Source: Procambarus clarkii
Lineage: Eukaryota; Arthropoda; Malacostraca; Decapoda; Cambaridae
Reading direction: 5' to 3'
Assembly: GCF_040958095.1 (NCBI RefSeq)
Contig: NC_091228.1
Location: 9,808,340-9,872,339 of the forward strand
Length of the DNA: 64,000 bases
This document shows positions 48,760 to 60,330 of the stretch, in pieces. How positions within the stretch are numbered: position 1 is the first letter of the stretch; every line of letters starts with the position of its first letter. The position numbers and the translations under genes were made by a program. The notes under the pieces were generated by a model that saw only the letters and a list, made by a program, of their open reading frames with translations, had not been told where the DNA came from and ran no database searches.

Positions 48760-50209
48760 ACTAGATAAGTTAGGATACATCAGTTTGGGAATGTAAGATT
48801 AAGTTAGGTAAAGCAAGTTAGGTTAGGTTAGGATAGGTAAGATAAGTTACATAAGTTAGGTAGAGCAGGTTAAGTTAGGTAAGGTAGGTTAAGCAGGATA
48901 AGTTAGGTTAAGTTAGGTAAGGTAAGGTAAGTTAGGTTAAGCTGGTTAAGTTAGGTAAGGTAGGGTAAGTTAGGTTAGGCAGGTTAAGTTAGGTAAGTTA
49001 GATAAGATAGGTAAGGTAAGTTAAGTTAGGTTAAGCAGGATAAGTTAGGTTAGGTTTGGTAAGTTAGGTAAGGTAAGGTAAGTTAGGTGAAGTTAGGTTA
49101 GGTTAGGTAAGTTATGTAAGATAGGTAAGGTAAGGTAAGATAGGTAAAGTTAGGTTATGCAGGTTAAGTTAGGTAAGATAGGTAATGTAAGGTAAGTCAT
49201 GTTAGGATAGGTAAAGTTAGGTTATGCAGGTTAAGTTAGGTAAGTTAGGTAAGATAGGTAAGGTAAGGTAAGATATGTAAGATAGGTAAGGTAAGGTAAG
49301 TTAGGTTAAGCAGGTTAGGTTATACAGGTTAAGTTAGGTAAGTTAGGTTAAGCAGGATAAGTTAGGTTAGGTTATGTAAGTTAGGTAAGATAGGTAAAGA
49401 TAGGTAAGATTGGTAAGGTAAGGTAGGATAGGTAAAGTTAGGTTGAGCAGGTTAAGTTAAGTAAGATAGGTAATGTAAGGTAAGTCATGTTAGGATAGGT
49501 AAAGTTAGGTTTAGCAGGTAAGTTAGGTAAGTTAGGTAAGGTAATGTAAGTTAAGTTAGGACAGGTAAAGTTAGGTTATGCAGGTTAGGTTAGGTTAAGT
49601 TATGTAAGTTAGGTTAAGCAGGATAAGTTAGGTAAATGTAGGTAAGTTAGGTTAAGCAAGATAAGTTAGGTAAGGTTAGGTAAGTTAGGTATGATAGGTA
49701 AGGTATGGTAAGTTATGTTAGGATAGGTAAAGTTAGGTAAGATAGGTAAGGTAAGGTAAGTTATGTTAGGATATGTAGAGTTAGGTTATGCAGGTTAAGT
49801 TAGGTAAGATAGGTAAAGTTAGGTAAGATAGGTAAGGTAAGGTAAGTTATGTTAGGAGAGGTAAAGTTAGGTTATGCAGGTTAAGTTAGGTAAGATAGGT
49901 AAAGGTAAGGTAAGTTAAGTTAGGATAGGTAAAGTTAGGTTTAGGAACGTTACGTTAACTAAGTAACATTGGGTGGAGAGGATAGGTTACGTAGGTTTGA
50001 ACAGTGTAGTTCAGAAAACAGTTTTAGGGTAAAGCGACTAAGAAAATATATTTTAACAGAAGTGCAGGTTTGGTATGAAAAGCTGAACTAGTTACATTTT
50101 GGAGAGAAAATTTATGACTGAAGATGTCTTAAAGAATAACATGATGGAAGAAGGAGAGTTTCTTTGATGAACGAAGGTGTCTTAGAGAACAACTTTTTGG
50201 AGAACGAAG
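48760..50209. repeat. Right-arm TTAGG-like pentamer array, tandem copy 1
   Basis: GTTAGG, GATAGG, GTAAG and GCAGG pentamer-like units to about 49950, then the boundary segment with AACGTTACGTTAACTAAG. Its last 769 bases (49441-50209) are repeated in tandem at 50210-50936. Confidence 0.85.
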
Positions 50210-50936
50210 GGTTGAGCAGGTTAAGTTAAGTAAGATAGGTAATGTAAGGTAAGTCATGTTAAGATAGGTAAAGTTAGGTTTAGCAGGTAAGTTAGGTAAG
50301 GTAATGTAAGTTAAGTTAGGACAGGTAAAGTTAGGTTATGCAGGTTAGGTTAGGTTAAGTTATGTAAGTTAGGTTAAGCAGGATAAGTTAGGTAAATGTA
50401 GGTAAGTTAGGTTAGGTTAGTTAGGTATGATAGGTAAGGTAAGTTATGTTAGGATAGGTAAAGATAGGTAAGGTAAGGTAAGTTATGTTAGGATAGGTAG
50501 AGTTATGTTATGCAGGTAAAGTTATGTTAGGATAGGTAAAGTTAGGTAAGATAAGTAAGGTAAGGTAAGTTATGTTAGGAGAGGTAAAGTTAGGTTATGC
50601 AGGTTAAGTTAGGTAAGATAGGTAAAGGTAAGGTAAGTTAAGTTAGAATAGGTAAAGTTAGGTTTAGGAACGTTACGTTAACTAAGTAACATTGGGTGGA
50701 GAGGATAGGTTACGTAGGTTTGAACAGTGTAGTTCAGAAAACAGTTTTAGGGTAAAGCGACTAAGGAAATATATTTTAACAGAAGTGCAGGTTGGGTATG
50801 AAAAGCTGAACTAGTTACATTTTGGAGAGAAATTTTATGACTGAAGATGTCATAAAGAATAACATGATGGAAGAAGGAGAGTTTCTTTGATGAACGAAGG
50901 TGTCTTAGAGAACAACTTTTGGAGAACGAAGGTGAA
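50210..50936. repeat. Right-arm tandem duplication, copy 2
   Basis: Restarts at GGTTGAGCAGGTTAAGTTAA (as at 49441) and again runs to AACGTTACGTTAACTAAG and 'ttggagaacgaag'. Small indels separate the copies. The left arm has only one copy. Confidence 0.85.
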
Positions 50937-53900
50937 TTAGAGATCACTTTGATGACTCTGAGAATAACTTTGATCAACGAATATGGATTGGAAAGTTTCT
51001 CTAATGAACGAAGGAGACTTAGAGATTAACTTTTATGATTTAGAGAACACCTTTGATGCCTTAGAGAAGCAACATTGATGTCTTAGAGAACAACTTTGAT
51101 GAACAAAGATGTCTTAGAAAGCTTCTCTGATGAACGAAAAGATACTTAGAGAATAACTTTGATGACCGTATTTAACTTTTTTATGGCTCTGAGGAAAGTT
51201 TTGTTGAACGAGGATGTCTCAGAAGGCTTCTTTGAATAACGAAGGAGACTCTGAGAATAACTTTTTGATGACTCTGGGAATGACTTTGTTATCTTAGAGA
51301 ATAACTTTGAGGGCTTAGAGAATGTCTTTGATGAACGGAAGGTTACTTAGAGAATAATATATCATGACTGAGAATAACTTTTGATAGCTCTTAGAATAAC
51401 TTTGATGTCTTAGAGAATAACTTTAGATGTCTCTGAGAATAACTTTTATGAACGAAGATGTCTGAGATTAACTTTGACGTCTCTTGGAATAACTTTTGTG
51501 GACATGAGAATATCTTTGGATAACTCTGAGATTAACTTTGATGTCTTTGAAACAACTTTGATGAACGAGAGTGAGTTAGAGATTACCTTTGTTAACTCTG
51601 AGATCAACTTTGATGAACAAAAGTGAGTTAGAGATTCCCTTTGATAACTCTAAGATTAACTTTGATGACTTTGAGAACAAGTTTGATGACTGAGATTAAT
51701 TTTTAACGTCTTTTGGAACAACTTTGATGACTCTGAGAATAGCTTTGATGACTCTGAGAATAGCTTTGATGACTCTGAGAATAGCTTTGGGTAGCTCTGA
51801 GAATAACTTTTGTTGTCTTAGAATAACTTTTGATTGTTCTGAGAATAACTTTAGATATCTCTGAGAATAAGTTTGATGAACGAAGATATCTTACAGAGCA
51901 ACTTTTATGTTTCGAAGAATAACTTTGATATCTCGAAGAGTGCCTTTTGGTGTGTTTGAGAGTGTCTTTGATGCCTTGAGAGGTGTCTTTGATGTCTTAA
52001 AGGATGTCTTTGATGTCTCAAAGGATGTTTTTGAGTGCAACTTTGGTGTCTTTGAGTAAGTCCTTGATGTATTGAAGAGTAACTTTGATGTCTCGAAGAG
52101 TAACTTTGGTGTTACGGAGAGCACCTTTGACTATTTTTCTTACTTAACGACATATAATTTTTACGAAAATGCTGAAAAAGTTACATTTGACTATTTTTCT
52201 TACTTAGCGACATATAATTTTAGTTACGAAATGACAAGGAAACATGATGAAGTAACTATTTTTTAGTTGACTGATGAATACTTTTAGTTAAGGAAAAAGA
52301 CAAAACATGACGAGGGAGACTATTTTGTGCTCCCCGAAGTATAATGTCAGTTAAGAACAGCGATGAAAGATATCTTTGAGTATTTTTTCTTACTTGACAA
52401 AACATAATTTTAGTTAGGAACAATGATGATGAATATGACTTTTTCTGTTGATTGTTGGATAATTTTAGTTATGACATGATAATGAAACATGAAGAACACG
52501 GTTATTTTCTGATGACTAGGGAATAAGTGAAGTTATGAACAGTGTTGGAAAGATTCCTTTGACTATTTTTTGGTTGAATGGATAATAAGTTTAGTTGAGA
52601 AAAGAGGAAAGTGACTATGTTTTAGTTGATTGGTGAAAGATTTTTAGTTAAGAAGTTACAAGAAAGGTTTGTCTTTGTAAATTTGGAACTGAATAAAGTG
52701 TAGATTTGTTTAAGAACGGGGTTGGTGGAACTATTAAGTTTACTACGAGAATTACTTTGACATAGTTTGCAAATAAAAACTGGGTAACTAAAATTGTTGA
52801 GGGAACTGTATTGCAGTATAATATTATTTGACAAAGAACTAGTTAGTGAATGGAAGAAACAAATTGGTTTAAAGAAACAAAGAACATAAAAAATTGAGGT
52901 TAAATAGGGGAATGAACACAGTGAACATACGGTGAACACAGAAAACATGTAAGAAAAAGTTGATGAATAGAGTGAACATGCAGGGAATATGAACTTATAG
53001 AGAATATGAAGATATGATAAGAAACATAGGGAATACAAAGAATGATCACTGAACATGTGAAGAACAAGCTATGAACATTGAGAACATGAATATTGAGTAT
53101 AAAAGTTATACAGAGAACATATGATGTACATGAAAAACATGACAAAGAACATAGTGAACATACGGTGAACACAGAAAACATGTAAGAAAAAGTTGATGAA
53201 TAGAGTGATCATGCAGGGAATAAGAACTTATAGAGAATATGAAGACATGATAAGGAACATAGGGAATACAAAGAATGAACACTGACCATGTGAAGAACAA
53301 GCTAAGAACATTGAGAGCATGAATATTGAGTATAAATGTTATACAGAGAACATATGATGTACATGAAAAACATGACAAAGAACATAGTGAATATACGGGG
53401 AAAACGGCAGAAAAACTTTGAACTGAGCATGCTGTGAACATTTGTAGAACATGGAATGAACACAGAAAACATGGAAAAATGTGAAGAACACAGCTGAATA
53501 TAGAGAAAATATGCAAATACAGGGGGACAAGAGCTGGAGCTCAGTAACTGACTTGATCTTATTTACTACGTCTGAAATATGACTGTTTAAAATTTCAGGG
53601 GGATTGGACTGCTAGTAGCGAAAATGTGGTCTCTGTCAGATTTGGGTCTTTAATTGGACTGATTAATTTCGATCATGAACTGGACTCTGAATATTTGGCA
53701 CAAAGTGAACTCAGGCGAATTTTCGGTATAAACTGGACTCTGACGAATTTTGCTAGAAAACTGGACTCTGATGAATTTCGATCAAGAACTGGACTCTGAT
53801 GAATTTTCACAGATTACAGGACACTGATGAAATTTGAGCTTAAAACTGTCTCTGACTAATTTTGCTCTCAAAGTAGACTCTGACGAATTTCTGTTGATTA

Positions 53901-54614
53901 TTGGACTCTGATGAAATATGAGCTTAAAACTGTCTCTGACTAATTTTGCTCACAAAGTGGACTCTGTTCGTTTTTAGGTATAAAATGGTCTCTGATGAAA
54001 TATGAGCTAAAAACTGTCTCTGACTAATTTTGCTCTCAAAGTAGACTCTGGCGAATTTCTGTTGATAATTGGACTCTGATGAAATTTGAGCTTAAAACTG
54101 TCTCTGACTAATTTTGCTAGCAAAGTGGATTCTGACGAAAATTGGGTATAAAATGGACTCTGTCAAATTTTCGCAGATTACAGGACTCTGTTCAATTTTG
54201 GTCTTTACAGGTGAAATAACCGTAAATGGATATAAAACTAAATGTTATGGCTAAGTTGTCTGTTTTCCTTAACAAATCATCTAAGACAATATTCTCTGAA
54301 AATGGTCTTTTTTACAAAATTTGGTCATAAACATATTCTAAATTTACCTGAAAACCTTGGCCCTCACAGGGGATTTTTTCCCTTTGGACCTGAAAACCAT
54401 GGCTCACACAGGTAACTTTTTCAGAAGTTGAAAACAGGCAAAATATGTCCGTAGAGTTCACCTGGAAATGCTGTGACACAAACACGATATTTTCTAAAAT
54501 TTTTCTTTAAGATTTTCATACTTATTTTCATTATAAGAACTTTAACAAACTTCTAAGATCTCGGAAATTATTTTTCTCATAAGAACTCCTTACTTCCAAA
54601 TCTGTGACTCTCCA

Positions 54615-54760
54615 AATTCGCCTGAAAAACCCTGGCCCGCACAGGTGATTTTGGACCTGAAAACCCTGGCCCGCACAGGTGATTTTGGACCTGAAAACCC
54701 TGGCCCGCACAGGTAATTTTCTAAATTTACCTGAAAACCCTGGCCCGCACAGGTAATTCC
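54615..54760. repeat. Subterminal 34-bp repeats, right arm
   Basis: Units built on AAACCCTGGCCCGCACAGGT separated by GATTTTGGACCTGA, the reverse complement of the left-arm array. Confidence 0.93.
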
Positions 54761-54806
54761 CCCCCCCCCCAAAAAAAAAATGACCTGTGGACTGCCATCC
54801 CTACTA

Positions 54807-55418
54807 CTTCTGTTGGGATGTGTCTGTTGGGATCCGTCTGTTGGACTCCGTCTGTTGGACTCCGTCTGTTGGGATCCGTCTGTTGGGATGCATCTGTTGG
54901 GATCCATCTGTTGGACTCCGTCTGTTGGGCTCCGTCTGTTGGGATCCGTCAGTTGTGCTTCGTCTGTTGGGATCAGTCTGCTGGACTCCGACTGTTGGGA
55001 TCCGTCGGTTGGGATCCGTCGGTTGGACTCCGTCTGTTGGGCTCCGTCTGTTGGGATGCATCTATTGGGATGCGTCTGTTGGGATCCGTCTGTTGGGATC
55101 CGTCTGTTGGGATCCGTCTGTTGGGCTCCGTCTGTTGGGATTCGTCTGTTGGGATCCGTCTGTTGGGATCCGTCTGTTTGGATCCGTCTGTTGGGATCCG
55201 TCTATTGGGATCCGTCTGTTGGGCTCCATCTGTTGTGATTCGTCTGTTGTGCTCCGTCTATTGTGCTCCGTCTGTTGTGCTCCGTCTGTTGGGATCCGCC
55301 TGTTGGGATCTGTCTGTTGGGCTCCCTCTTTTGGGCTCCGTTTGTTGGGCTCCGTCTGTTGGGCTCCGTCTGTTGGGCTCTGTCTGTTGGGCTCCATCTG
55401 CTGGGCTCCGTCTGTTGA
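54807..55418. repeat. 15-bp minisatellite, right block (about 41 units)
   Basis: Unit GGGATCCGTCTGTTG with many GGGCTCC and TGTGCTCC variants, in the same orientation as 41872-42332. It ends about 110 bases from the donor of A2M exon d. Stop-free frames in all three plus frames are artefacts. Confidence 0.97.
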
Positions 55419-55527
55419 CCGCCATTTACACTAGGAAGTTCAAGTTAGCTTGGCGTGAAACAATTGGCTTAGAATGAATGCTTGAGTGTAGAGTAATGTA
55501 AAACACAGCAAGAGGAGGTCCACTCAC

Positions 55528-55661
55528 CATAATAAACTGTTGGGCTTGGCTGAAGGACTTGAGGACGAAGGCCGATAACCAGGTGGAGCCGGAGTCGTCA
55601 GCGTTGCCGAAGGCGCTGAAGGAGCCGTCACCTCTACGGTAGAGGAGCTCCCGTTGGTACC
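55528..55661 (-). CDS. A2M: A2M exon d (thioester domain helices)
   Basis: Acceptor AG at 55663-55662, donor GT at 55527-55526. After two bases finishing Gly come 44 codons: [18 protein letters not shown]...[21 protein letters not shown]. The pattern YQR-L-Y---DGS-S-FG and -TWL-AFVLK-F-QA is diagnostic of the alpha/alpha-barrel thioester-containing domain (TED) of A2M and complement proteins. Ends in phase 0. A 15-bp minisatellite ends about 110 bases downstream of the donor, in the 15.7 kb intron. Confidence 0.95.
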
Positions 55662-55834
55662 CTGCAGGCAGCCACTAATGAAATTATTGCCAACTAATAC
55701 ATTAACTAGTTACTACAACACGCTCTTATAACAAAAGCATAAAAATTAAAGAAACAACAGAAAGCCAATAGCCATATACATGTCTCACCTGCACTAGAAA
55801 CAATTAAGTGATCTACACGTCTGTTACGGTATCC

Positions 55835-55905
55835 CGAAATTTGTAACACAAATCAACAAACATGTTTCCATACCAGTATTTACCCAGGACTTCGACGGGT
55901 ATTTC
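55835..55905 (-). mobile_element. LINE C-terminal fragment (family C)
   Basis: 'aacacaaatcaacaaacatg' and 'accagtatttacccaggac' match 20430-20490 in the same orientation; a very short, diverged relic. Confidence 0.45.
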
Positions 55906-56514
55906 GACGGTCTTCCTGATTGTTTTGCACGTTATGGGAATATTGCTTAATTCATTTTCTTCCTCTGCTTAAAACATCTGTTTGTATTTTTTAAATTGTC
56001 TAATCTTTCTAGTGTGAACACTGATGTAAAGTATTCATAGCGTTGGCTGCCTTTTTATCATTAATTGAAATTTGGTTGGACTTATCTGCGAAGGGTCCTA
56101 TCGAGTCTTTTATCTTTATTCTACTTCTCTGGTGGGCATAAATATACTTTGGACCTTTCATTATATTTTGAGCAAGTTTTCTTTCATAGTTCCTTTTACC
56201 TGTTCTTGTGCCCTGAGCAGAGAAATAAAAGCCCTTCTATATGTGTGAACCCGTGTGCCTCCTGGTGGACTCTTAATTCTTTCAGAGGTTTTGCCTTGCT
56301 GTTATAGCACTGGTGACAACCCGTCATCCACCTCCTCCTCCTTTTACTTTTCCTTCTTGGTACTCACTCAGATCCAAGCTCAGTGTTAAATTTTTTAAAT
56401 TTCCCCACGAAGCTTCCACGTCTCTGACTGCCAAGAGATATTTTGCAGTTTCTGTATCATTCTGTGATACAGGAACTGCATCATACAGGAACTCCTCGAA
56501 AGCAGTCTAGAACG
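55906..56514. other. Intron 3 sequence, nothing recognised
   Basis: No recognisable gene or repeat. Confidence 0.4.
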
Positions 56515-56890
56515 TTATCGTTCCAGACCTTTATATGGGTTTCTATAATTGTGTTCTATCTTAGAATATAACGGGGCGAGCTTCTCTTGCTGAGTTTGAT
56601 CGACCACGACCTCCTCTGGTGTTAGCACAAGGTCCAGAGTGTTGCTGCCTCGTGTGGGCTGTACCACGTGCTGAATAAAAAATATGAGTCTTGTACCAGG
56701 CCAAGAAATTGTTCCTCTTCGGCTTGTGATTTTGGATTCACCCAAAATCCATTGTGTAGTGATTAAAATCTACCATTATAAGAGCTTGGACTTCACCATA
56801 TTTTTCACGATATGTAAATCTTGAAATTCCTCTTCTGAAGCTGTGTCTGCCCTGTAGCCTACTTCCACACTCTGTTATAATTTCCAGTAA
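56515..56890 (-). pseudogene. LINE endonuclease-domain fragment
   Basis: Minus strand: LIMVDFNHYTMDFGESKIT (altered GDFN motif), then FFIQHVVQPTRGSNTLDLVL and TPEEVVVDQ. The Q-V-PTRG-N-LDLVLT signature is typical of the AP-like endonuclease in CR1/Jockey-type LINEs. The catalytic SDH segment is degraded (YSKIEHNY). At least two frame breaks. It is the only endonuclease core seen in the window. Confidence 0.8.
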
Positions 56891-57170
56891 CGATGAGCCA
56901 GCTGCCACCGTTACAGCTGTAACTGCCTACCAGCTGTAACGGTGAGCAAGCTGTACCTTTGTGCTAGCTGCAACGGTGAGCCAGCTGTAACTGAGCCAGC
57001 TGTAACGGTGAGCCAGCTGTAACTGAGCCAGCTGTAACGGTGAGCCAACTGTAACGTTGAGCCAGCTCTAACTGAGCCATCTGTAACGGCGAGCCAGCTG
57101 TAACGTTGAGCTAGCTCTAACTGAGCCAGCTGTAACAATGAGCCAGCTGTAACGGTGAGCCAGCCAGATA
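56889..57170. repeat. Degenerate 17-30-bp minisatellite
   Basis: Units alternate GAGCCAGCTGTAACGGT and GAGCCAGCTGTAACT (also GTTGAGCCAGCTCTAACT). About 14 units; minus-strand frame reads LAQRYSWLTVTAGSV-type repeats. Confidence 0.9.
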
Positions 57171-57332
57171 CCAATCAAGTGGTAACCCGGCATCTGGTCC
57201 CCGCGGTGTTCCACACTCTGGATGCCATCGACAGTAGAGTACAAATTTCGGCGTTTTAAAGGTATTTTATCAATTATAATTTTTGTGATAATTAGCATAT
57301 ACCTCCTTAGTTTGGTACCCAACCACTTGGGC

Positions 57333-57500
57333 TGGACGGTAGAGTGACGTTCTCGCTTCATGCAGGTCGGCGTTCAATCCCCAACTGTCCAATTGGTTGG
57401 GCACCATTACTTTCCCCCGTCCCATTCCAAATCCTTATCCTGACCCCTTCCAAGTGCTATATAGTCGTGATGACTTGGCGCTATCTCCTGATAATTCCCT
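57333..57500 (+). mobile_element. tRNA-derived SINE
   Basis: Head GGCTGGACGGTAGAGTGACG (A box), GTCGGCGTTCAATCCCCAA (B box), then ACCCCTTCCAAGTGCTATAT and the 'ggcgctatctcctgataatt' ending shared with 3225-3300. Confidence 0.8.
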
Positions 57501-57691
57501 TCCTTAGTTTGGTTCGTGTAGTTTCAAATGCTTATTGTTAGCACAGTGGTCTACGTATTTGGTTAATAACCTCGGGATTTATTCTCTAGGTCGGACAGAA
57601 ACGGTTGGACATTTTTTCCCTGCGCACGATGTTTACCTAGCGGTAAATAGATAATCAAGTAGCAGTAAATAGGTGTAAATCCACCTAAATC

Positions 57692-57848
57692 CACTCACCT
57701 AGCATTAAATAGATACTCACCTAGGGAAAATAGGTACTCACCTAGCAGTAAATAGGTACTCACCTAGCAGTAAATAGGTACTCACCTAGCAGTAAATAGG
57801 TACTCACCTAGCAGTAAATAGGTACTCACCTAGCAGTAAATAGGTACT
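57692..57848. repeat. 22-bp minisatellite, about 7 units
   Basis: Unit ACTCACCTAGCAGTAAATAG plus GT. The core CCTAGCAGTAAATAGGTA is the body module of the SINEs at 15060, 22825 and 24571, so this array probably grew from a SINE. Confidence 0.93.
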
Positions 57849-58321
57849 CGAGAGTTTCTAAAGTGTAGTAGAGCCACCAGGGTTAGCTATAGTTGACTAC
57901 GGGGGACCTGGAATAAGCCCAAGTACGGACTCTCTGCCTGACGACGATATTAATAAGAGACGTATACCACATTGTTAGAGTTTGCTGACGAGACAGCCAG
58001 AGTTGTTCTGAAGCACATGTAAACTCCGGCCCACACTTGTTCACAGTAAACTAACGCGTTTAGTATTAACTCAGGTTTTAAACATGGGCACGTCCAGGAA
58101 CCATTGTGGGCCGTAGTTTTGATGACTAATACGGGATCACCATAGCCCGTGCTGCTTGGAACTTTTGTTCCGAGTAGCTGAATCTAAAACAACAACATTA
58201 CTTAGCTTGAGGGACAGCAGGTACTGACCAGTCATCACCCACGTTGTCAGACCTCAGACCGACCATAGCCAGAAATATTGGCTAACTGTCCTTACATAGA
58301 TAGAGATAATAATGAGGTTAC
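57849..58321. other. Intron 3 sequence next to the thioester exon
   Basis: No recognised element. Confidence 0.4.
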
Positions 58322-58472
58322 CGGTCTTCATGTAGGTGAGGAGCCTCCTTGTGGTCTCCGGGGTGGTCTGGTTGGAGGCCTTCAGGTACTGCATGATGAA
58401 GATGTTGGGCACGAAGTTGATCATGTTCTGCTCCCCACACCCGTACGGCATCCGGATCAGGCTCCCCAAATT
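58322..58472 (-). CDS. A2M: A2M exon c with the PYGCGEQ thioester site
   Basis: Acceptor AG at 58474-58473, donor GT at 58321-58320. The 50 codons begin [17 protein letters not shown] and end ...[10 protein letters not shown]. Cys at 58439-58437 and Gln at 58430-58428 of the CGEQ motif form the internal beta-cysteinyl-gamma-glutamyl thioester that attaches covalently to a trapped protease. [12 protein letters not shown] is the conserved helix after the motif (human LFAPNIYVLDYL). An N-glycosylation sequon, Asn-Gln-Thr, follows. It ends with one base of a Gly codon, completed by the next exon. Confidence 0.97.
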
Positions 58473-58474
58473 CT

Positions 58475-59130
58475 ACAAGGAATTATGGAAATATTCTGGG
58501 TTATAATGTGTTAAGAAGCCGTTGCACATGCACCAAGCATCCACCGTTGTATGCATGCAACACGGTGTATGTAAAGTGCATGCAACACTTTATTATTAGT
58601 GTCATATCAGCAAGTCTCTTTCACTTCACAAGAAATTACAGTGTAATAATTTCTTGTGATGTCAAATCAGAAGGAAAATTATATTTAAAATGACTACTAT
58701 AAGAACTATATAAGATGATATTTAAACGGAGATTGAATTATTGTTCTAAATATTTGAAAAATAATTGTTTCATTAATTTACTTAACTTCAAAGAAAGGAC
58801 ACCACAAAATTTTCTAAAAATAGAGAATGGAGCATTAATTGTTCTATAGTATCCAGCATGAAAGTCGATAAGGCATATAATTTTTTATTTTAATCAATTA
58901 GTGTATATAAAGAGATCATGAAGCCCAAACAGGTGATATGAGAGCCCAGAATATCTTACCTGACAATGGTATTGAGCTGCACTAATGTTTACTCTGATGC
59001 ATGTTAGTATGTAACCAACATATGGGGGGATATTGCTCACCTTGTTACACTGATCTCTCAACAAGATAGTCCCTATGGTTTAAGGTTTACACATAACTAT
59101 CACAGAGAACATGAGTGAGTGAGTGAGTAC
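58475..59130. other. Intron 2 (658 bp)
   Basis: AT-rich, unremarkable; no repeat or gene recognised. Confidence 0.6.
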
Positions 59131-59252
59131 CTCGAGTGTGAGAGCGATGAGGTCACCGACGGCCGTGACCCAGCCTCGCTCTGACCCCTCCACCATGACC
59201 TGTGGGGTCTCCAGCTCCCACGCCTCCAGCGAGTCCTCGCCAGTCTCAAAGT
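59131..59252 (-). CDS. A2M: A2M exon b (CUB / start of thioester domain)
   Basis: Acceptor AG at 59254-59253, donor GT at 59130-59129. Two bases complete the split codon (Asp), then 40 codons run FETGEDSLEAWEL...VMVEGSERGWVTAVGDLIALTLE. 'VEGS-R-----GD' aligns with the human A2M stretch VVEGSARASVSVLGD that immediately precedes the thioester motif. The exon ends in phase 0, directly before the thioester exon. Confidence 0.92.
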
Positions 59253-59254
59253 CT

Positions 59255-60330
59255 GCAACAACAACAAATATACTTCACCAAATATCTAAACAATATACAA
59301 TGAGTATTTCCTAAAACAAGTCTTGTGTAGGTCATTTCTAATACAAAAATAATGGCTAGCACTGGAACAAAATTTTGGTAGAGCAGTGTGAGGACAGCAT
59401 ATATAACTCTAGATGGGGTACCCAGCGATGTCCGGGTCTCTCCCCCCCCCCTCAACCCCTCCTCCTCACTCCAACTCCCTAATTCTCTCTCATTCCCATC
59501 CTACCTCCCTCCATCCAGTAACAGCCGAGAAATCTGCTTGTGAGCAAACTATGAAATTAATAATATTGGTTTGATTGTCCTTAGAGTCGGTGTTTGTAGC
59601 AACAGGAGCAAATCCAACTTAAAGAGGGGCATGAGGAGCCGAATGCATCCACCTTTGACAATTACCATACAATAACAATTCACCATGGAAAGTTGAATGA
59701 GGCTAATTACAACCATCGCCTCCAACCGAAGATAGACTAACAAGCAGACATTCTCTTTTACAGATATACTAAAGGAGGATAACCGGCTGTGCTCGGGTCT
59801 CCCTCGCCCCTCTCTCCGAATCTTCCCCTTCTCATCTCGCTTTCCCTATCATGTCTTTTCTTCCCATCTCCTCCCATGTCAAACTTTCTCCCCGTTGATC
59901 CCCCCTTCTCTCCTGTACACCTTTTCCAATCTTCCCCTCTCTCCAGTACCCTATTTAAGCACCCTTCTTCTACCCATTGTTCAAGCATTCTTCTTCTACC
60001 ACCTTTTCCTTGCCTGTGAGCTGCCGACGCCTGACCTTACCACTGTACCGCGGTGGAGTAAGCGGCTGGCAGCGCCTTGGTCACCAGTCACTAAACAGCT
60101 CCAGGTGATAGTCTCTGATATATATCACATTAGTGTGATTTATCTGTTTATTATTATTAATTATCGTTATCAGTATAATGACAAGGTCAATATCACCAAA
60201 CATCTCACCGAGTCTAGTGTAAGAGAGAGATGGGACTGATGGCATATGATCATGCAAAATGATCTGGTCGTTAGCCGCGTGAAGCACCAATGTAGAGTTG
60301 GGCCTAGAGCTTAAGTAACGAGCCGAGTGT
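59255..60330. other. Intron 1 sequence with pyrimidine-rich tract
   Basis: 59440-59520 and 59790-60020 are C/T-rich on the plus strand. No gene or RNA seen. Confidence 0.45.

Larger units (their letters stand above)
42333..54806. mobile_element. Giant palindromic, foldback-like element (12.5 kb)
   Basis: Two arms in inverted orientation (42333-47883 and 48209-54806) flank a 325-base loop. The ends mirror each other: TAGTAGGGATGGCAGTCCAC on the left and its complement GTGGACTGCCATCCCTACTA on the right, then a T/G homopolymer block and tandem subterminal repeats. The terminal TA on each side fits a TA target-site duplication, so the strict TIR would begin GTAGGG. Each arm is layered from different tandem repeats, as in Foldback elements. 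No transposase-like frame was seen, so it looks non-autonomous. The alternative is a palindromic duplication without transposition, but the mirrored ends inside one split minisatellite favour insertion. Confidence 0.85.

Noticed and set aside
46420..50690. A true interstitial telomere
   Set aside because: The pentamers are too degenerate and mixed with other units, and they occur mirrored inside a palindrome; only telomere-like resemblance is claimed.
42333..54806. Polinton, Helitron or herpesvirus-like element
   Set aside because: No polymerase, integrase, Rep/helicase or capsid-like frame is visible; content is tandem repeats in inverted arms.
54787..55477. 215-219-codon frames with LLGSVCWDPSVG repeats (also 41769-42531)
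   Set aside because: A 15-bp minisatellite is stop-free in all plus frames; the frames are unrelated to any gene.
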